DNA of 64,000 nt. Origin: Bacillus sp. FJAT-27225 (GTDB lineage: Bacteria > Bacillota > Bacilli > Bacillales > Cytobacillaceae). Below are positions 44,380-53,514 of this stretch, piece after piece (position 1 is the first letter of the stretch; every line of letters starts with the position of its first letter). The notes below the pieces were generated by a model that saw only the letters and a program-made list of their open reading frames with translations, had not been told where the DNA came from and ran no database searches. A program made the translations under genes and the position numbers. The DNA lies in the NCBI RefSeq assembly GCF_001685025.1, contig NZ_MAYU01000012.1, positions 434,001 to 498,000 on the forward strand. Direction: 5' to 3'.

Positions 44380-44515
44380 AGAATTGAAGAATATATCAAT
44401 TATTATAATAACAAGCGTATAAAGCAAAAATTGGCAGGTATGAGCCCGGTTCAATACCGGATCCATACCAACCAATTAGCTACTTAATATAAAACTCTAA
44501 CTTTTTGGGGTCACA
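44380..44515 (+). pseudogene. IS150-type orfB C-terminal relic with right end
   Basis: IEEYINYYNNKRIKQKLAGM then SPVQYRIHTNQLAT and stop at 44487, followed by the end-like sequence CTAACTTTTTGGGGTCA. Different from the element at 40068-41562. Confidence 0.75.
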
Positions 44516-44649
44516 TCACAATGCCTTTTTCATTTCAAATAACCAATCCAATATTCGGTGAAATAATTACTGTGAATAAAGAAAAGCCAGAAGTGAAGTC
44601 ACCAAAATTAAAAGGATTTGAATGTATGCCGCATAAGTTTTTTAGTAAT

Positions 44650-45750
44650 CTACTCTCTCTCTTCTAAAACATCAGCTATCCTTTTACTAGCAAAGCCATC
44701 ACCATAAGGATTACTTGCCTGGCTCATTTTTTCATATTCTTCTTCATCCTCAAGAAGTAGTTTAAAGGTCTTATAAATATTCTCTTCATCTGTTCCAACC
44801 AATTTTAGTGTTCCAGCAGCAATTCCTTCAGGGCGCTCCGTTGTATCACGCATAACTAATACCGGTTTACCTAAGCTGGGTGCTTCCTCCTGAATACCTC
44901 CACTATCAGTCAGAATTAAATAGGATCTTGATAAAAGATTATGAAAATCTAAGACTTCTAAAGGCTCAATGATTCTAATTCTATCACAATCGCCAAAAAT
45001 CTCATTAGCGGCTTCTCTTACAACTGGGTTCATATGAATCGGATAAATAGCTTTAATATCTGGGTGTTCATCCACGATCCGTTTAATAGCCCTAAACATG
45101 TTTCTCATTGGTTCACCGAGATTTTCTCTTCTATGAGCAGTAATCATTATAAGTCTACTATACGCTGCCCATTCAAGCTGTTCATGAAAATAATCTTTCC
45201 GTACTGTTGTTTTAAGTGCATCAATAGCAGTATTACCTGTTACATAAATAGTAGAAGGATCTTTTCCTTCTTTTAAGAGATTTTCTTTCGACATCTCAGT
45301 TGGAGCAAAGTTATATTTTGCTACAATTCCAACCGCCTGACGATTAAATTCTTCTGGATATGGGGAGTAAATGTTGTACGTCCTTAACCCCGCCTCAACA
45401 TGACCAACTGGAATCTGAAGGTAGAAACAAGCTAGAGCTGTTACGAATGTCGTAGAAGTATCACCATGAACCAATACTACATCAGGCTTTACTTCTTCAA
45501 GGACTACTTTCATTTTTTCCAGAATATTAACTGTTACATCGAATAATGTTTGCTTTGCCTTCATAATAAATAGATCATAATCAGGCACAACATTAAAGGC
45601 ATGCAAAACTTGATCAAGCATTTCTCTATGCTGACCCGTAACACAAACCACTGTTTCTAAATTTTCTCTTCTTTTTAATTCATTAACTAAAGGACACATT
45701 TTGATTGCCTCGGGTCTTGTGCCAAAGACAACCATTACCCTCTTCTTCAT
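44650..45750 (-). CDS. mnaA: UDP-N-acetylglucosamine 2-epimerase, non-hydrolysing
   Basis: About 366 residues. MVVFGTRPEAIKMCPLVNEL, VVCVTGQHREMLDQ, VLVHGDTSTTFVTALACFY, VGHVEAGLRTYN, TAHRRENLG and LILTDSGGIQEEAPSLGKPV are all classical. Converts UDP-GlcNAc to UDP-ManNAc for teichoic acid or polysaccharide. I prefer ATG 45750 over GTG 45759 because the GTAGGTGTGG site precedes it. Single gene with no partners. Confidence 0.92.
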   Translation of the reverse strand: MKKRVMVVFGTRPEAIKMCPLVNELKRRENLETVVCVTGQHREMLDQVLHAFNVVPDYDLFIMKAKQTLFDVTVNILEKMKVVLEEVKPDVVLVHGDTSTTFVTALACFYLQIPVGHVEAGLRTYNIYSPYPEEFNRQAVGIVAKYNFAPTEMSKENLLKEGKDPSTIYVTGNTAIDALKTTVRKDYFHEQLEWAAYSRLIMITAHRRENLGEPMRNMFRAIKRIVDEHPDIKAIYPIHMNPVVREAANEIFGDCDRIRIIEPLEVLDFHNLLSRSYLILTDSGGIQEEAPSLGKPVLVMRDTTERPEGIAAGTLKLVGTDEENIYKTFKLLLEDEEEYEKMSQASNPYGDGFASKRIADVLEERE

Positions 45751-45759
45751 TGTCCACAC

Positions 45760-46240
45760 CTACTCTTGCAAATTTTTTGCACATTCCGCATTTATTACTC
45801 TGAACCTCTAATCCCTTTATTTGAAAAAACAAAAAGCCAATTTCTCCTTATCCTGGCCGGTTAAGTCCAATATTACTAGCAGACATAACAAATAAATACT
45901 CATAGAATTTTTAAGGAGAAGTACTTCTCGTAGCATATTAGTAAGGCGAGATTTTGACTATCCGCCGACTTTCCCTTAAACGATCGGTATGTTCAGGCAT
46001 CTCCGTACACGTCTTCATTTCCTTTAGTTATTTCCCAAGAGTGTTCGGTTATGTAATTATAACAGATTTTAAAAAAAGTTTACTATCCATTAGTTTGAGC
46101 ACAAGTTTGTCACACCAATTTAGCTTCCAAATATTTAAGGAACACCAATTACTGAATATTCTTTAAAAGTCAATTTAAAGAAACAAAAAACTGTAACTAG
46201 TATCAGTTCCAAGTTATGTGCTTGGTTCTAATTGAAAGGA
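45760..46240. other. Intergenic stretch, nothing recognised
   Basis: About 480 bases, AT-rich, upstream of mnaA. No gene, repeat or clear promoter could be named. Confidence 0.4.
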
Positions 46241-46475
46241 TGAAAGGGTGGCCAAATGCATGACAATCATATCGGTCAAAGTTGAAAGTATTAAGGGATA
46301 TATGTAGTTTACAAATTTTAGGGAGTTTAACAGTCGAAATTATACAGTGGCTTGATATGCACAAACGGGAATTTTCATAAGGGAAGCTGATGGGGATGAA
46401 GCGGTGAGTCATTTCTAGGGAAAAATCCCTCGCATTTGCAATAACAAAATCGGGACAATCCTAAACAAGAAAGTT
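46241..46475 (+). pseudogene. Degenerate N-terminal copy of the multicopy HTH gene
   Basis: The DNA matches 25005-25235 (ATGACAATCATATCGGTCAA start; GGGATGAAGCGG; AAAATCGGGACAATCCTAAA), but stops and small indels break the frame. Fourth copy in the window. Confidence 0.65.
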
Positions 46476-46850
46476 TAACTTAAAGGGTCCAGTATTGTGA
46501 AACAACTAAAACAAGATAATAGGGAAGCGCCAGTGCACCTCCCTTAAAAAATACTTTAGATGGAGAAATTTCCATGAGGGAACACATCATGGATTAACAA
46601 GAGAGGTCTAACATAGCCTGTACGGCGGCAAAGCCCCTTGAACTGATCCTCTCGTCATACTAATTCCAATATTTTCTGTTAAAGAATTATAAAAATCATA
46701 CCATACAATTGTCATATCGTAAGATATAATTACTAATTAGACGGAAGGTTTTAAGTGTTAAATATGCTGCCAATTTGTAATGAATTTCTTGCCATTCCTT
46801 AATATGGCAGAAGTGGTACATTCGAGTGGTAGTAAACAACTGTTTCTTTA
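46476..46850. other. Intergenic stretch with one hairpin
   Basis: AGGGAAGCG...CACCTCCCTT hairpin at about 46523-46546. No gene recognised. Confidence 0.4.
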
Positions 46851-46964
46851 TTATTCTGAAGTATAATAATCACGTTCATCGCCTTTTTTTGCGGCAATCA
46901 TTAAACTCATTGTGAAGAGTGTAGCTACAGATCCAAGTATAACTCCTATTACCAGCATTAGCAT
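46851..46964 (-). CDS. Small membrane protein, DUF3789-like (paralogue)
   Basis: 37 residues: MLMLVIGVILGSVATLFTMS then MIAAKKGDERDYYTSE. One membrane helix with GxxxGS. The ribosome site is only a G-rich stretch. The match to 41663-41767 (position of GS, TL, MS.M.AAK.GD) supports both as genes. Confidence 0.6.
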   Translation of the reverse strand: MLMLVIGVILGSVATLFTMSLMIAAKKGDERDYYTSE

Positions 46965-47589
46965 TTTGCCCCCGCCCCTAAGTTTCAGTTTGTTATTAAA
47001 TATACCCGTTTCTTATTAATAGTATTCATACACAATATAAAATATTCGGGGGTAATAAGTACTTCCATTAAACACACCACTAAGTGAAGGCTACTAAGTA
47101 GGAAGCTATTGATTATAGCCGATTTAATGTCTAAAAAAATGGATAGACAGGAAAGTGAAGTCCCTTTAGTTAAGTTTTATTTGAACAAGTTCTATCTTCC
47201 TTTAAACAAGGATTTTGATTAATGAAGAAATGACAATATAATATTTTCTTAATAGAGTTAAAGTAATCACCTTCTTGGAGGCAGTTTTAGAATAAAAAGA
47301 CAGCACAATTTTTTCATAAATAGTATAAGCTTAATTAGAGAAATCTTTACTTGTCCGTTACATTTACAACCTATAAATAAAATATCAAAGAATTTTTTTC
47401 CCTACTTGGAATAGTAACAACAAAACCAAATAGATGCTGGAATGTAAATAGGTTTACAAGTCAATGTAAGAAATTGAACTTAAAAAATGGAAATAATGTT
47501 AATATTGACTGACGAAGAGTAGAAAAAAATACAACCTAGCTTTATAATTAAGATGTCTGATAGTATCCTTAAAGAAGAGGTATTTTAAA
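46965..47589. other. Long AT-rich intergenic region
   Basis: About 620 bases with no gene or clear repeat. It must contain the promoter for the acyltransferase gene at 47590; no strong boxes were seen. Confidence 0.45.
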
Positions 47590-48180
47590 TTGATTAATAG
47601 TAAAAAGGATTACAAATATTACCTTCAAGCTGATAAAATAGCTAATCGTTACACCGACAAAAGATTCCCAGTTATTTGGTTTGATGAGATTTGGATATTT
47701 TTAAAACTTCTTAGGAAGACTGAGTACCTCAAAAATTGCAAAAAGGGGTTCATTGGAAAATTAAGATATAGTTTTTATAGAATTTTGTTAGAAAGAAAGA
47801 GTATTCAAATTGGTTTTTCTATACCCCTAAATGTATTTGGACCTGGTTTGTCTATATCTCACAGGGGAACTATTGTTGTGAATTCAAATGCAAAAATAGG
47901 TAGAAATTGTAGAGTTTCTACGGGAGTAACAATTGGTGATAGAACTGTTATTGGTGATAATGTTTTTATAGCCCCCGGTGTTATCTGTTTTGGAGGAGTT
48001 TCAATTGCCGACAATATCGCTATAGGAGCAAACAGTGTAGTTAATAAATCTTTTTTAACACCTAATGTTACAATTGCTGGCTCACCCGCTAATATTGTGA
48101 ATAGTAACAGAGGGGCAACCGACCAAGTTGTTGTGTACGCAACAGAAATTTTGGATAGTCAGTTAAAAAGTAATTTCTAA
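47590..48180 (+). CDS. Serine acetyltransferase-like hexapeptide acyltransferase
   Basis: 196 residues. The C-terminal half is a left-handed beta helix with hexapeptide repeats (SISHRGTIVVNSNAKIGRNC, GVTIGDRTVIGDNVFIAPGV) and the catalytic-type His in SHRGT. This CysE-like fold occurs in polysaccharide loci as a sugar O-acetyltransferase. It starts at TTG 47590 after an AAGAAGAGG site. Plus strand, isolated, at the edge of the exopolysaccharide locus; O-acetylation of the polymer is a plausible role (inference). Confidence 0.75.
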   Translation: MINSKKDYKYYLQADKIANRYTDKRFPVIWFDEIWIFLKLLRKTEYLKNCKKGFIGKLRYSFYRILLERKSIQIGFSIPLNVFGPGLSISHRGTIVVNSNAKIGRNCRVSTGVTIGDRTVIGDNVFIAPGVICFGGVSIADNIAIGANSVVNKSFLTPNVTIAGSPANIVNSNRGATDQVVVYATEILDSQLKSNF

Positions 48181-48597
48181 TCCAGGTAAAGCTTAAACAA
48201 AAGCTGCCAACACACTCCCGTATTGCCTTTTAGTACGGGATCCTTGGCGATTTAATTATTAAAACAATTCGAAGTGTAAGGTTACGCAACAACTTTACAT
48301 TTCTATTTTTAAAAATAAAAAGACCTTGCCCGTCTTCCCACTCTCTCCACTGTAATCGCTTTATAGCAATTGAGAAGTGGTAGTAGCAAAAGGAATGCAG
48401 CAAGGTCTGAAGATAATTGATCAAATTATTACGGAATCAAAATCCATTTCTATAAATAAGATTTCCAAAACTCTAAAAAAGAATCGCCAAAAAATACAGC
48501 CTTCATTGTACTTATTTTGTTCAGTGGTGCGTGAGTTACTCTATAACTATCCCATGAGAATCTGTTTTTTGGATATATCATGCTATATTTCTCCTGA
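48181..48597. other. Intergenic region with hairpins
   Basis: TCCCGTA/TACGGGA hairpin at 48216-48240 after the acyltransferase gene. AGACCTTGC and GCAAGGTCT arms lie about 75 bases apart near 48325-48420. A 78-codon plus frame here is not convincing. Confidence 0.45.
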
Positions 48598-48628
48598 AAA
48601 AGGGAAAGGATAAATGTCCTTCCCCCAA
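48598..48628 (-). terminator. Terminator of the UDP-glucose dehydrogenase gene
   Basis: On the minus strand GGGGAAGGA...TCCTTTCCC is followed by TTTTTC, just after the stop at 48639. Confidence 0.75.
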
Positions 48629-48638
48629 TCTTACTTTG

Positions 48639-49967
48639 TTACCAACTATTAAATAATACAGGTTTAAAATTATTTATGGTTTCCCTACCAATTGAGTCAT
48701 AAGTAACATTGGCATTTTTAGCACTGGTTAAATCATAGCAGTTTCGACCATCCAGAATAATTGGCTTTTTCATTAACTCCCTGTATTTATTTAAATCAAA
48801 CTCTTTTATTTCATCCCATTCTGTAAAAATAAAACAAATATCAGCATCCTTAATTGTTTGTTCGATTGATTCATAATAATCAATTTCATTTAAATAAAGT
48901 TTCTTGAAATTCTTTATCCCAACCGGGTCCCAGGCCTTTACCCTGGCTCCATCCTCCAGCAATATCGGAATATTTACCAAAGAGGGAGCTTCCCTTAAAT
49001 CGTCAGTACCAGGTTTAAAGGTTAAACCAAGAACAGCAACATTCAATCCTTGGAGACTATCATAATATTTCCTGGATTTTTTGATTAGTTTAAGTTTCTG
49101 GTTTTCATTTACATCAATTGCAGCCTTGACTGTCTTTAACTCATGGTCATGAAAATTAGCCAGCCAGTGCAAGGCCTTTGTATCTTTGGGGAAACAAGAG
49201 CCTCCATAACCAATTCCAGCATTTAAGAAACGATTTCCAATTCTGCTGTCAAATCCCATACCAAGAGCCACATCCTCTATATCTGCTCCTACAATTTCAC
49301 AAAGATTAGCAATTTCATTAATAAAAGAGATTTTTAAGGCCAAAAAATCATTTGAAGCATATTTAATCATCTCAGCACTTTTCTTGTTAGTTACAACTAT
49401 AGGCACATTAAATTCCTTATAAACTTCTTTCAAAGTTTCGGCTCCAAATTCATCTTCTGCTCCGATTACAATCCTAGAGGCATGTAAAGTGTCTCTAATG
49501 GCTGTACCTTGAGCCAAGAATTCAGGGTTAGAGGCAACGGAAATACGTACAGGATTTTTTAATTTTCGTTTAATGAGATTTTCTACTCTGTCATTTGTCC
49601 CAATTGGAACAGTAGACTTAACTACAATAACACAATCCCTTTCAATGCATTCGGCAATTTGTTCAGCCACCCTAAAAACATAATTTAAATTTGCAGAACC
49701 ATCTTGTTTTTCCGGAGTCCCTACTCCAATAAAAATTACCTCTGCATTCCTATATGCATTTTTATAATCCGTCGTAAACGAAAGACGCTCAATATTTTTG
49801 GTCATTAAGTCTTCTAGTCCAGGTTCATATATAGGGGATTGACCTGAGTTCATTAATGATACTTTGTTTTCATCTATATCTACACAAGTTACAAAATGTC
49901 CATAATTTGCAAGACAAACACCAGTTACTAGGCCTACATATCCTGTCCCTGCTACTGCTATTTTCAT
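48639..49967 (-). CDS. ugd: UDP-glucose 6-dehydrogenase
   Basis: About 442 residues. MKIAVAGTGYVGLVTGVCLA (NAD site), FIGVGTPEKQDGSANL, VVKSTVPIGTND, GIGYGGSCFPKDTKAL with the catalytic Cys, and VLGLTFKPGTDDLREAPS are all present. Makes UDP-glucuronate, supplying uronic acid to the polysaccharide. ATG 49967 with GGGAG upstream is preferred to the extended start at 50033. It is separated from the rest of the minus-strand locus by the plus-strand lyase gene. Confidence 0.93.
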   Translation of the reverse strand: MKIAVAGTGYVGLVTGVCLANYGHFVTCVDIDENKVSLMNSGQSPIYEPGLEDLMTKNIERLSFTTDYKNAYRNAEVIFIGVGTPEKQDGSANLNYVFRVAEQIAECIERDCVIVVKSTVPIGTNDRVENLIKRKLKNPVRISVASNPEFLAQGTAIRDTLHASRIVIGAEDEFGAETLKEVYKEFNVPIVVTNKKSAEMIKYASNDFLALKISFINEIANLCEIVGADIEDVALGMGFDSRIGNRFLNAGIGYGGSCFPKDTKALHWLANFHDHELKTVKAAIDVNENQKLKLIKKSRKYYDSLQGLNVAVLGLTFKPGTDDLREAPSLVNIPILLEDGARVKAWDPVGIKNFKKLYLNEIDYYESIEQTIKDADICFIFTEWDEIKEFDLNKYRELMKKPIILDGRNCYDLTSAKNANVTYDSIGRETINNFKPVLFNSW

Positions 49968-50255
49968 ATATTTTTTCTCCCTCGTTTCACTTAATTTTTT
50001 TAATAAAATTCCAATCACTCTTTTCATTACCATTTCTTATTAAACAAAAAACTACCGATTACAACATTTCTCCTTTTCTATCTTATTTTTCTTTTTATTT
50101 TCCAGAAAAACCTCTAAGAAATCTCTATCATCTTAATCAACTTTCTTCCTTGAACTAACATAGTGTAAGAATAACTAAATGTTTTATTAATCATAAAAAA
50201 GGGGATTATACAAGTAATTATTCCATATTCCAAAAATCCCTAGGAAAGGAGAAAA

Positions 50256-51002
50256 ATGAAAATGTTTTCAGATGCTATTAACAATGAGAAACTTGAGATT
50301 TATGTTGATGGATTTGAAGATAGTACTTTGAGAGCTTACTGGACACAACACACTGCAGGGCTCCCTTATTCACTAACATTGGATCCAACTGTTAAAAAAT
50401 CAGGTAAGCAATCTTTACGTTTTGAATTAAATAAAAGCGATCCTCCATCAAATGTAGGTAGTCATAGAAGTGAAATTCACTTTCTTGATGAGGAACCTTT
50501 AGAAGAACACTGGTATGGATTTAGCATTTATCTACCCGATGATGGGGAAGAAAATTTTAGTTATGACACAGAACCAGAGATACTTGTTCAATGGCATGCG
50601 AATCCTGATATTGGAGAGGCAGAAGTGTCACCTCCCTTATCATTACAAACACATAAAGGTCGTTACGTTATTGTACAAAGATGGGAAGACGATCCCATAA
50701 CTGAGCAAAATAAATTACCCATTTTTACAAAGGATTTAGGCGATTACGCACCTGATAAGGGCAAATGGGTAAATTGGGTTTTCCATGTTAAATGGGGATG
50801 GTTACCGGAACAAAATCCAATTACAGAAGTTTATAAAAACGGTAAGTTAGTATATAAAAGAAACGGCCATCCTAATACTTACAACGATAAGAAAGGCGTT
50901 TACCAAAAGCTAGGTATTTATAAATGGCCATGGGATGACCCAAATAATGGTTCTATATCAAGTAAAAGGGTTGTATATTTTGATAACTTTTGGAGGAAAT
51001 AA
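50256..51002 (+). CDS. Polysaccharide lyase-like protein
   Basis: 248 residues, beta-jelly-roll type: YVDGFEDSTLRAYWTQ, SLRFELNKSDPP, HRSEIHFLDEEP, EHWYGFSIYLPDD, EILVQWHANPD, WVNWVFHVKWGW and RVVYFDNFWRK at the end match the glucuronan/heparin-lyase-like fold. The HRSE and QWH motifs are common in such lyases. No signal peptide is visible, so export is unclear. AGGAAAGGAG precedes ATG. It lies divergently from ugd and has its own strong terminator; it may trim the uronic-acid polymer. Confidence 0.75.
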   Translation: MKMFSDAINNEKLEIYVDGFEDSTLRAYWTQHTAGLPYSLTLDPTVKKSGKQSLRFELNKSDPPSNVGSHRSEIHFLDEEPLEEHWYGFSIYLPDDGEENFSYDTEPEILVQWHANPDIGEAEVSPPLSLQTHKGRYVIVQRWEDDPITEQNKLPIFTKDLGDYAPDKGKWVNWVFHVKWGWLPEQNPITEVYKNGKLVYKRNGHPNTYNDKKGVYQKLGIYKWPWDDPNNGSISSKRVVYFDNFWRK

Positions 51003-51071
51003 GAAACGGAAATAGTCAAATCGGTGACATATGTAGCTTTTTTCCTTCAAAATTTTAATGAATTAATTATT

Positions 51072-51110
51072 GGAAACTAGTTAAATAAACTTAAACTAGT
51101 TTCCTTTTTA
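51072..51110 (+). terminator. Terminator after the lyase gene
   Basis: GGAAACTAGTT / AACTAGTTTCC perfect 11-bp stem followed by TTTTT. It may also serve the wzx gene, which ends at 51176, from the other strand. Confidence 0.88.
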
Positions 51111-51175
51111 TAAATAAAAAATTAAGTAAATTATATACAGACAGTAGTTTTATATAATAAATTGTAAGAGTAAAG

Positions 51176-52630
51176 TTAATTATGCTCTTTTTGCATTCCT
51201 AGTTTATTTTTTTTAAATTGGAATCTGTATAGTAAGACTTTAAGTTGCTGAAAAATTTCTTTATCACATATTATTATTATTATTAAATAGATCATCTCTA
51301 GTAGAATAAAACTAATAATAGGATATAGATTATAAAGTACTAGAAAATAAATACTTATTGCCACTAATGCTCCTATTAAATTTATAAATACCCCTTTAGC
51401 AAGAAAAGAAAAACCTCTAGGAACAAAGATACAAAGCCCAATTAATATTATAATTTCCGTAAGAATTGGTGCAAACGCTCCTCCAATCATCCCAAAGCTA
51501 GACCCTAAGATTGAATAACTTAAAATAGCTACTAATAAGCCAGTACTCATTATAATTGTACGTTTCTTTTGATTTCCCGTTGTAGTTAAGAAGTCGGCCA
51601 TCGGATAATTTAGAGAATGAAAAATAACTAAAACCGATAAAATTGATAAAGCAACTGCAGATGGAATCCACTCCTTACCTAATATAGTAATTATCCAAAA
51701 ATACGGATTAACTATAAATGGTAATGCTGCTCCAAATCCTAAAAAAGACATTAATTTTAACTCAATAAGTGATAGTTTTCGATGAGTCTCTCTATCTCCT
51801 TTGTTACCATACGAAAATAATCTTGGGTAAAAGGCAACAGCTATAACAGCTGGTATTTGATATAGGACAGATGGGATTTTAAAAGCTGTAGAAAAATAGC
51901 CTACTTCTTCCAAACTGGTGACCTTTTGTAATATGAGAGGACCAAGTTGCGGAATTATCATTAAAATTACTCCATTAATAGTAAAAGTGAGTAATTCGGC
52001 TAAAATTCTTTTATCCCAGCCTTTATGAATTTTGATATGCCTCGTAACTAAAAATATGGCGACAATTCCAACAAAAATACTTGAAAGCCCAAACAAAATT
52101 GCAATCTTTAATAGTGAAAAATTAAACAACATTCCCAATATTAATGCAGTAACGTTACCCAAGCCTTGCATAATTTGGATAATAGCATTAAACCCCATTT
52201 TCTCAATAACCTGAAAATATATGGTGCCAACCCCCTGGAATATAGCTCCATATATTGTTGGGATCACCATCCAATAGACGATATTTATTAGTTCGCTATC
52301 ATGATATAGAATCTGTCCAAAGAAAAGAGTAAAAATAGTTACAATGAGTGCTAAAATTAATCTAACCCTTAGGTAACTACTTATTAAAACTCCTAAATTT
52401 CCTTCTTTTTTTGTTCCTTCACGAAGAAAAGTTTGACTTAACCCAGCATCCGTGAAATAAACAACAACAGAGGTAAAGGCTATTGCAACAGAGAAAATTC
52501 CATATTCCTTTGCCCCTGTAAATCTAGCAAAAAGAATCATTGAAATAGCAACCACAAAGCGAACTATCATATTTCCAAAAAACAGATATGACGCATTTTT
52601 TATAATATCTTTTAAATTCACTCTCTTCAC
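51176..52630 (-). CDS. Polysaccharide repeat-unit flippase, Wzx-like
   Basis: 484 residues with about 12-14 hydrophobic segments. The N-terminus LFFGNMIVRFVVAISMILFA and ARFTGAKEYGIFSVAIAF are typical of the oligosaccharide flippase (MATE-like) superfamily. It moves the lipid-linked repeat unit across the membrane. Last gene of the glycosyltransferase/polymerase group, with an 85-base gap to the GT32-like gene. Confidence 0.88.
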   Translation of the reverse strand: MKRVNLKDIIKNASYLFFGNMIVRFVVAISMILFARFTGAKEYGIFSVAIAFTSVVVYFTDAGLSQTFLREGTKKEGNLGVLISSYLRVRLILALIVTIFTLFFGQILYHDSELINIVYWMVIPTIYGAIFQGVGTIYFQVIEKMGFNAIIQIMQGLGNVTALILGMLFNFSLLKIAILFGLSSIFVGIVAIFLVTRHIKIHKGWDKRILAELLTFTINGVILMIIPQLGPLILQKVTSLEEVGYFSTAFKIPSVLYQIPAVIAVAFYPRLFSYGNKGDRETHRKLSLIELKLMSFLGFGAALPFIVNPYFWIITILGKEWIPSAVALSILSVLVIFHSLNYPMADFLTTTGNQKKRTIIMSTGLLVAILSYSILGSSFGMIGGAFAPILTEIIILIGLCIFVPRGFSFLAKGVFINLIGALVAISIYFLVLYNLYPIISFILLEMIYLIIIIICDKEIFQQLKVLLYRFQFKKNKLGMQKEHN

Positions 52631-52715
52631 CTTTATGCCCTAAAATATTAGAAATGGCTAATAGGATTTCATACTCATTGATACTTTAAATTGGTAAATA
52701 CTTTTTGGGGAGAAT

Positions 52716-53480
52716 TCAGCTATTCAAATGGTTGAGACCCAATATTCGCAATAATTTCCTCTTAACTTTCAGAACAGTATTCATGATTGTTTCGCCTAGA
52801 ATTGAAAATAAAAATAACCTAATGGTCTTCTTTGTTTTTTGCTTATTATTTATCCAAGATCCATTAAAATGGTGAATACAATACGAATTTTCTGTAAGGT
52901 GTATATTCCCAGAAACATAATCTTTTGGACAGAAATAATCTTTAGGGTATATATGAAAACCATTTGTTAATAATTGAAAATTACCGTTAGGAATAAATCC
53001 ACGTTCCAAACAAATATTTGTAATGATTTGAACATTTGTTGTTAAATCTAATTTTCCATTGGGTAAATAAAAACTGCGATTCTCATAGTATTGAATTAAT
53101 TCTTCTAATACAGGATTATATTTTACAGCTCCCATTATCCCTGTAGGGATACTCCCATTACTTTCAAAACCACTAAAGCAACCCTTATCTAAAAAAACAT
53201 CCAACTCTCTTACAATTTCTACATCTGTATCAAGGTAAATACCCCCATGATGATACAAAGCAAACAATCTAACATAATCGGACACAAAAGCCCACTTCTT
53301 CTCTTTATAAGCTTCTTGGACATATCGATTACTATTTATATCAAAATTCTCTTCATTCCATTCTATAATTTCATAATCAGGTAAATATTTCTTCCACGAT
53401 TCCATACAACTTTTAATAAGTTCCGACTTTTCGTTTCCACCAAACCAACAATAATGTACAACTTTTGGTATATTTTCCAT
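52716..53480 (-). CDS. Glycosyltransferase, GT32-like (DXD)
   Basis: 254 residues. IPKVVHYCWFGGNEKSELI at the N-terminus and SDYVRLFALYHHGGIYLDTD with the DXD metal motif define the GT32/capsular-sugar transferase family. Likely adds one sugar of the repeat unit on the cytoplasmic side. Confidence 0.88.
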   Translation of the reverse strand: MENIPKVVHYCWFGGNEKSELIKSCMESWKKYLPDYEIIEWNEENFDINSNRYVQEAYKEKKWAFVSDYVRLFALYHHGGIYLDTDVEIVRELDVFLDKGCFSGFESNGSIPTGIMGAVKYNPVLEELIQYYENRSFYLPNGKLDLTTNVQIITNICLERGFIPNGNFQLLTNGFHIYPKDYFCPKDYVSGNIHLTENSYCIHHFNGSWINNKQKTKKTIRLFLFSILGETIMNTVLKVKRKLLRILGLNHLNS

Positions 53481-53514
53481 CCGTAATCACCATTCCCTAT
53501 TATTGCTAAAAATA

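Noticed and set aside
48377-48613. 78-codon plus-strand frame between the acyltransferase gene and ugd
   Set aside because: No ribosome site, overlaps the ugd terminator, no recognisable domain.
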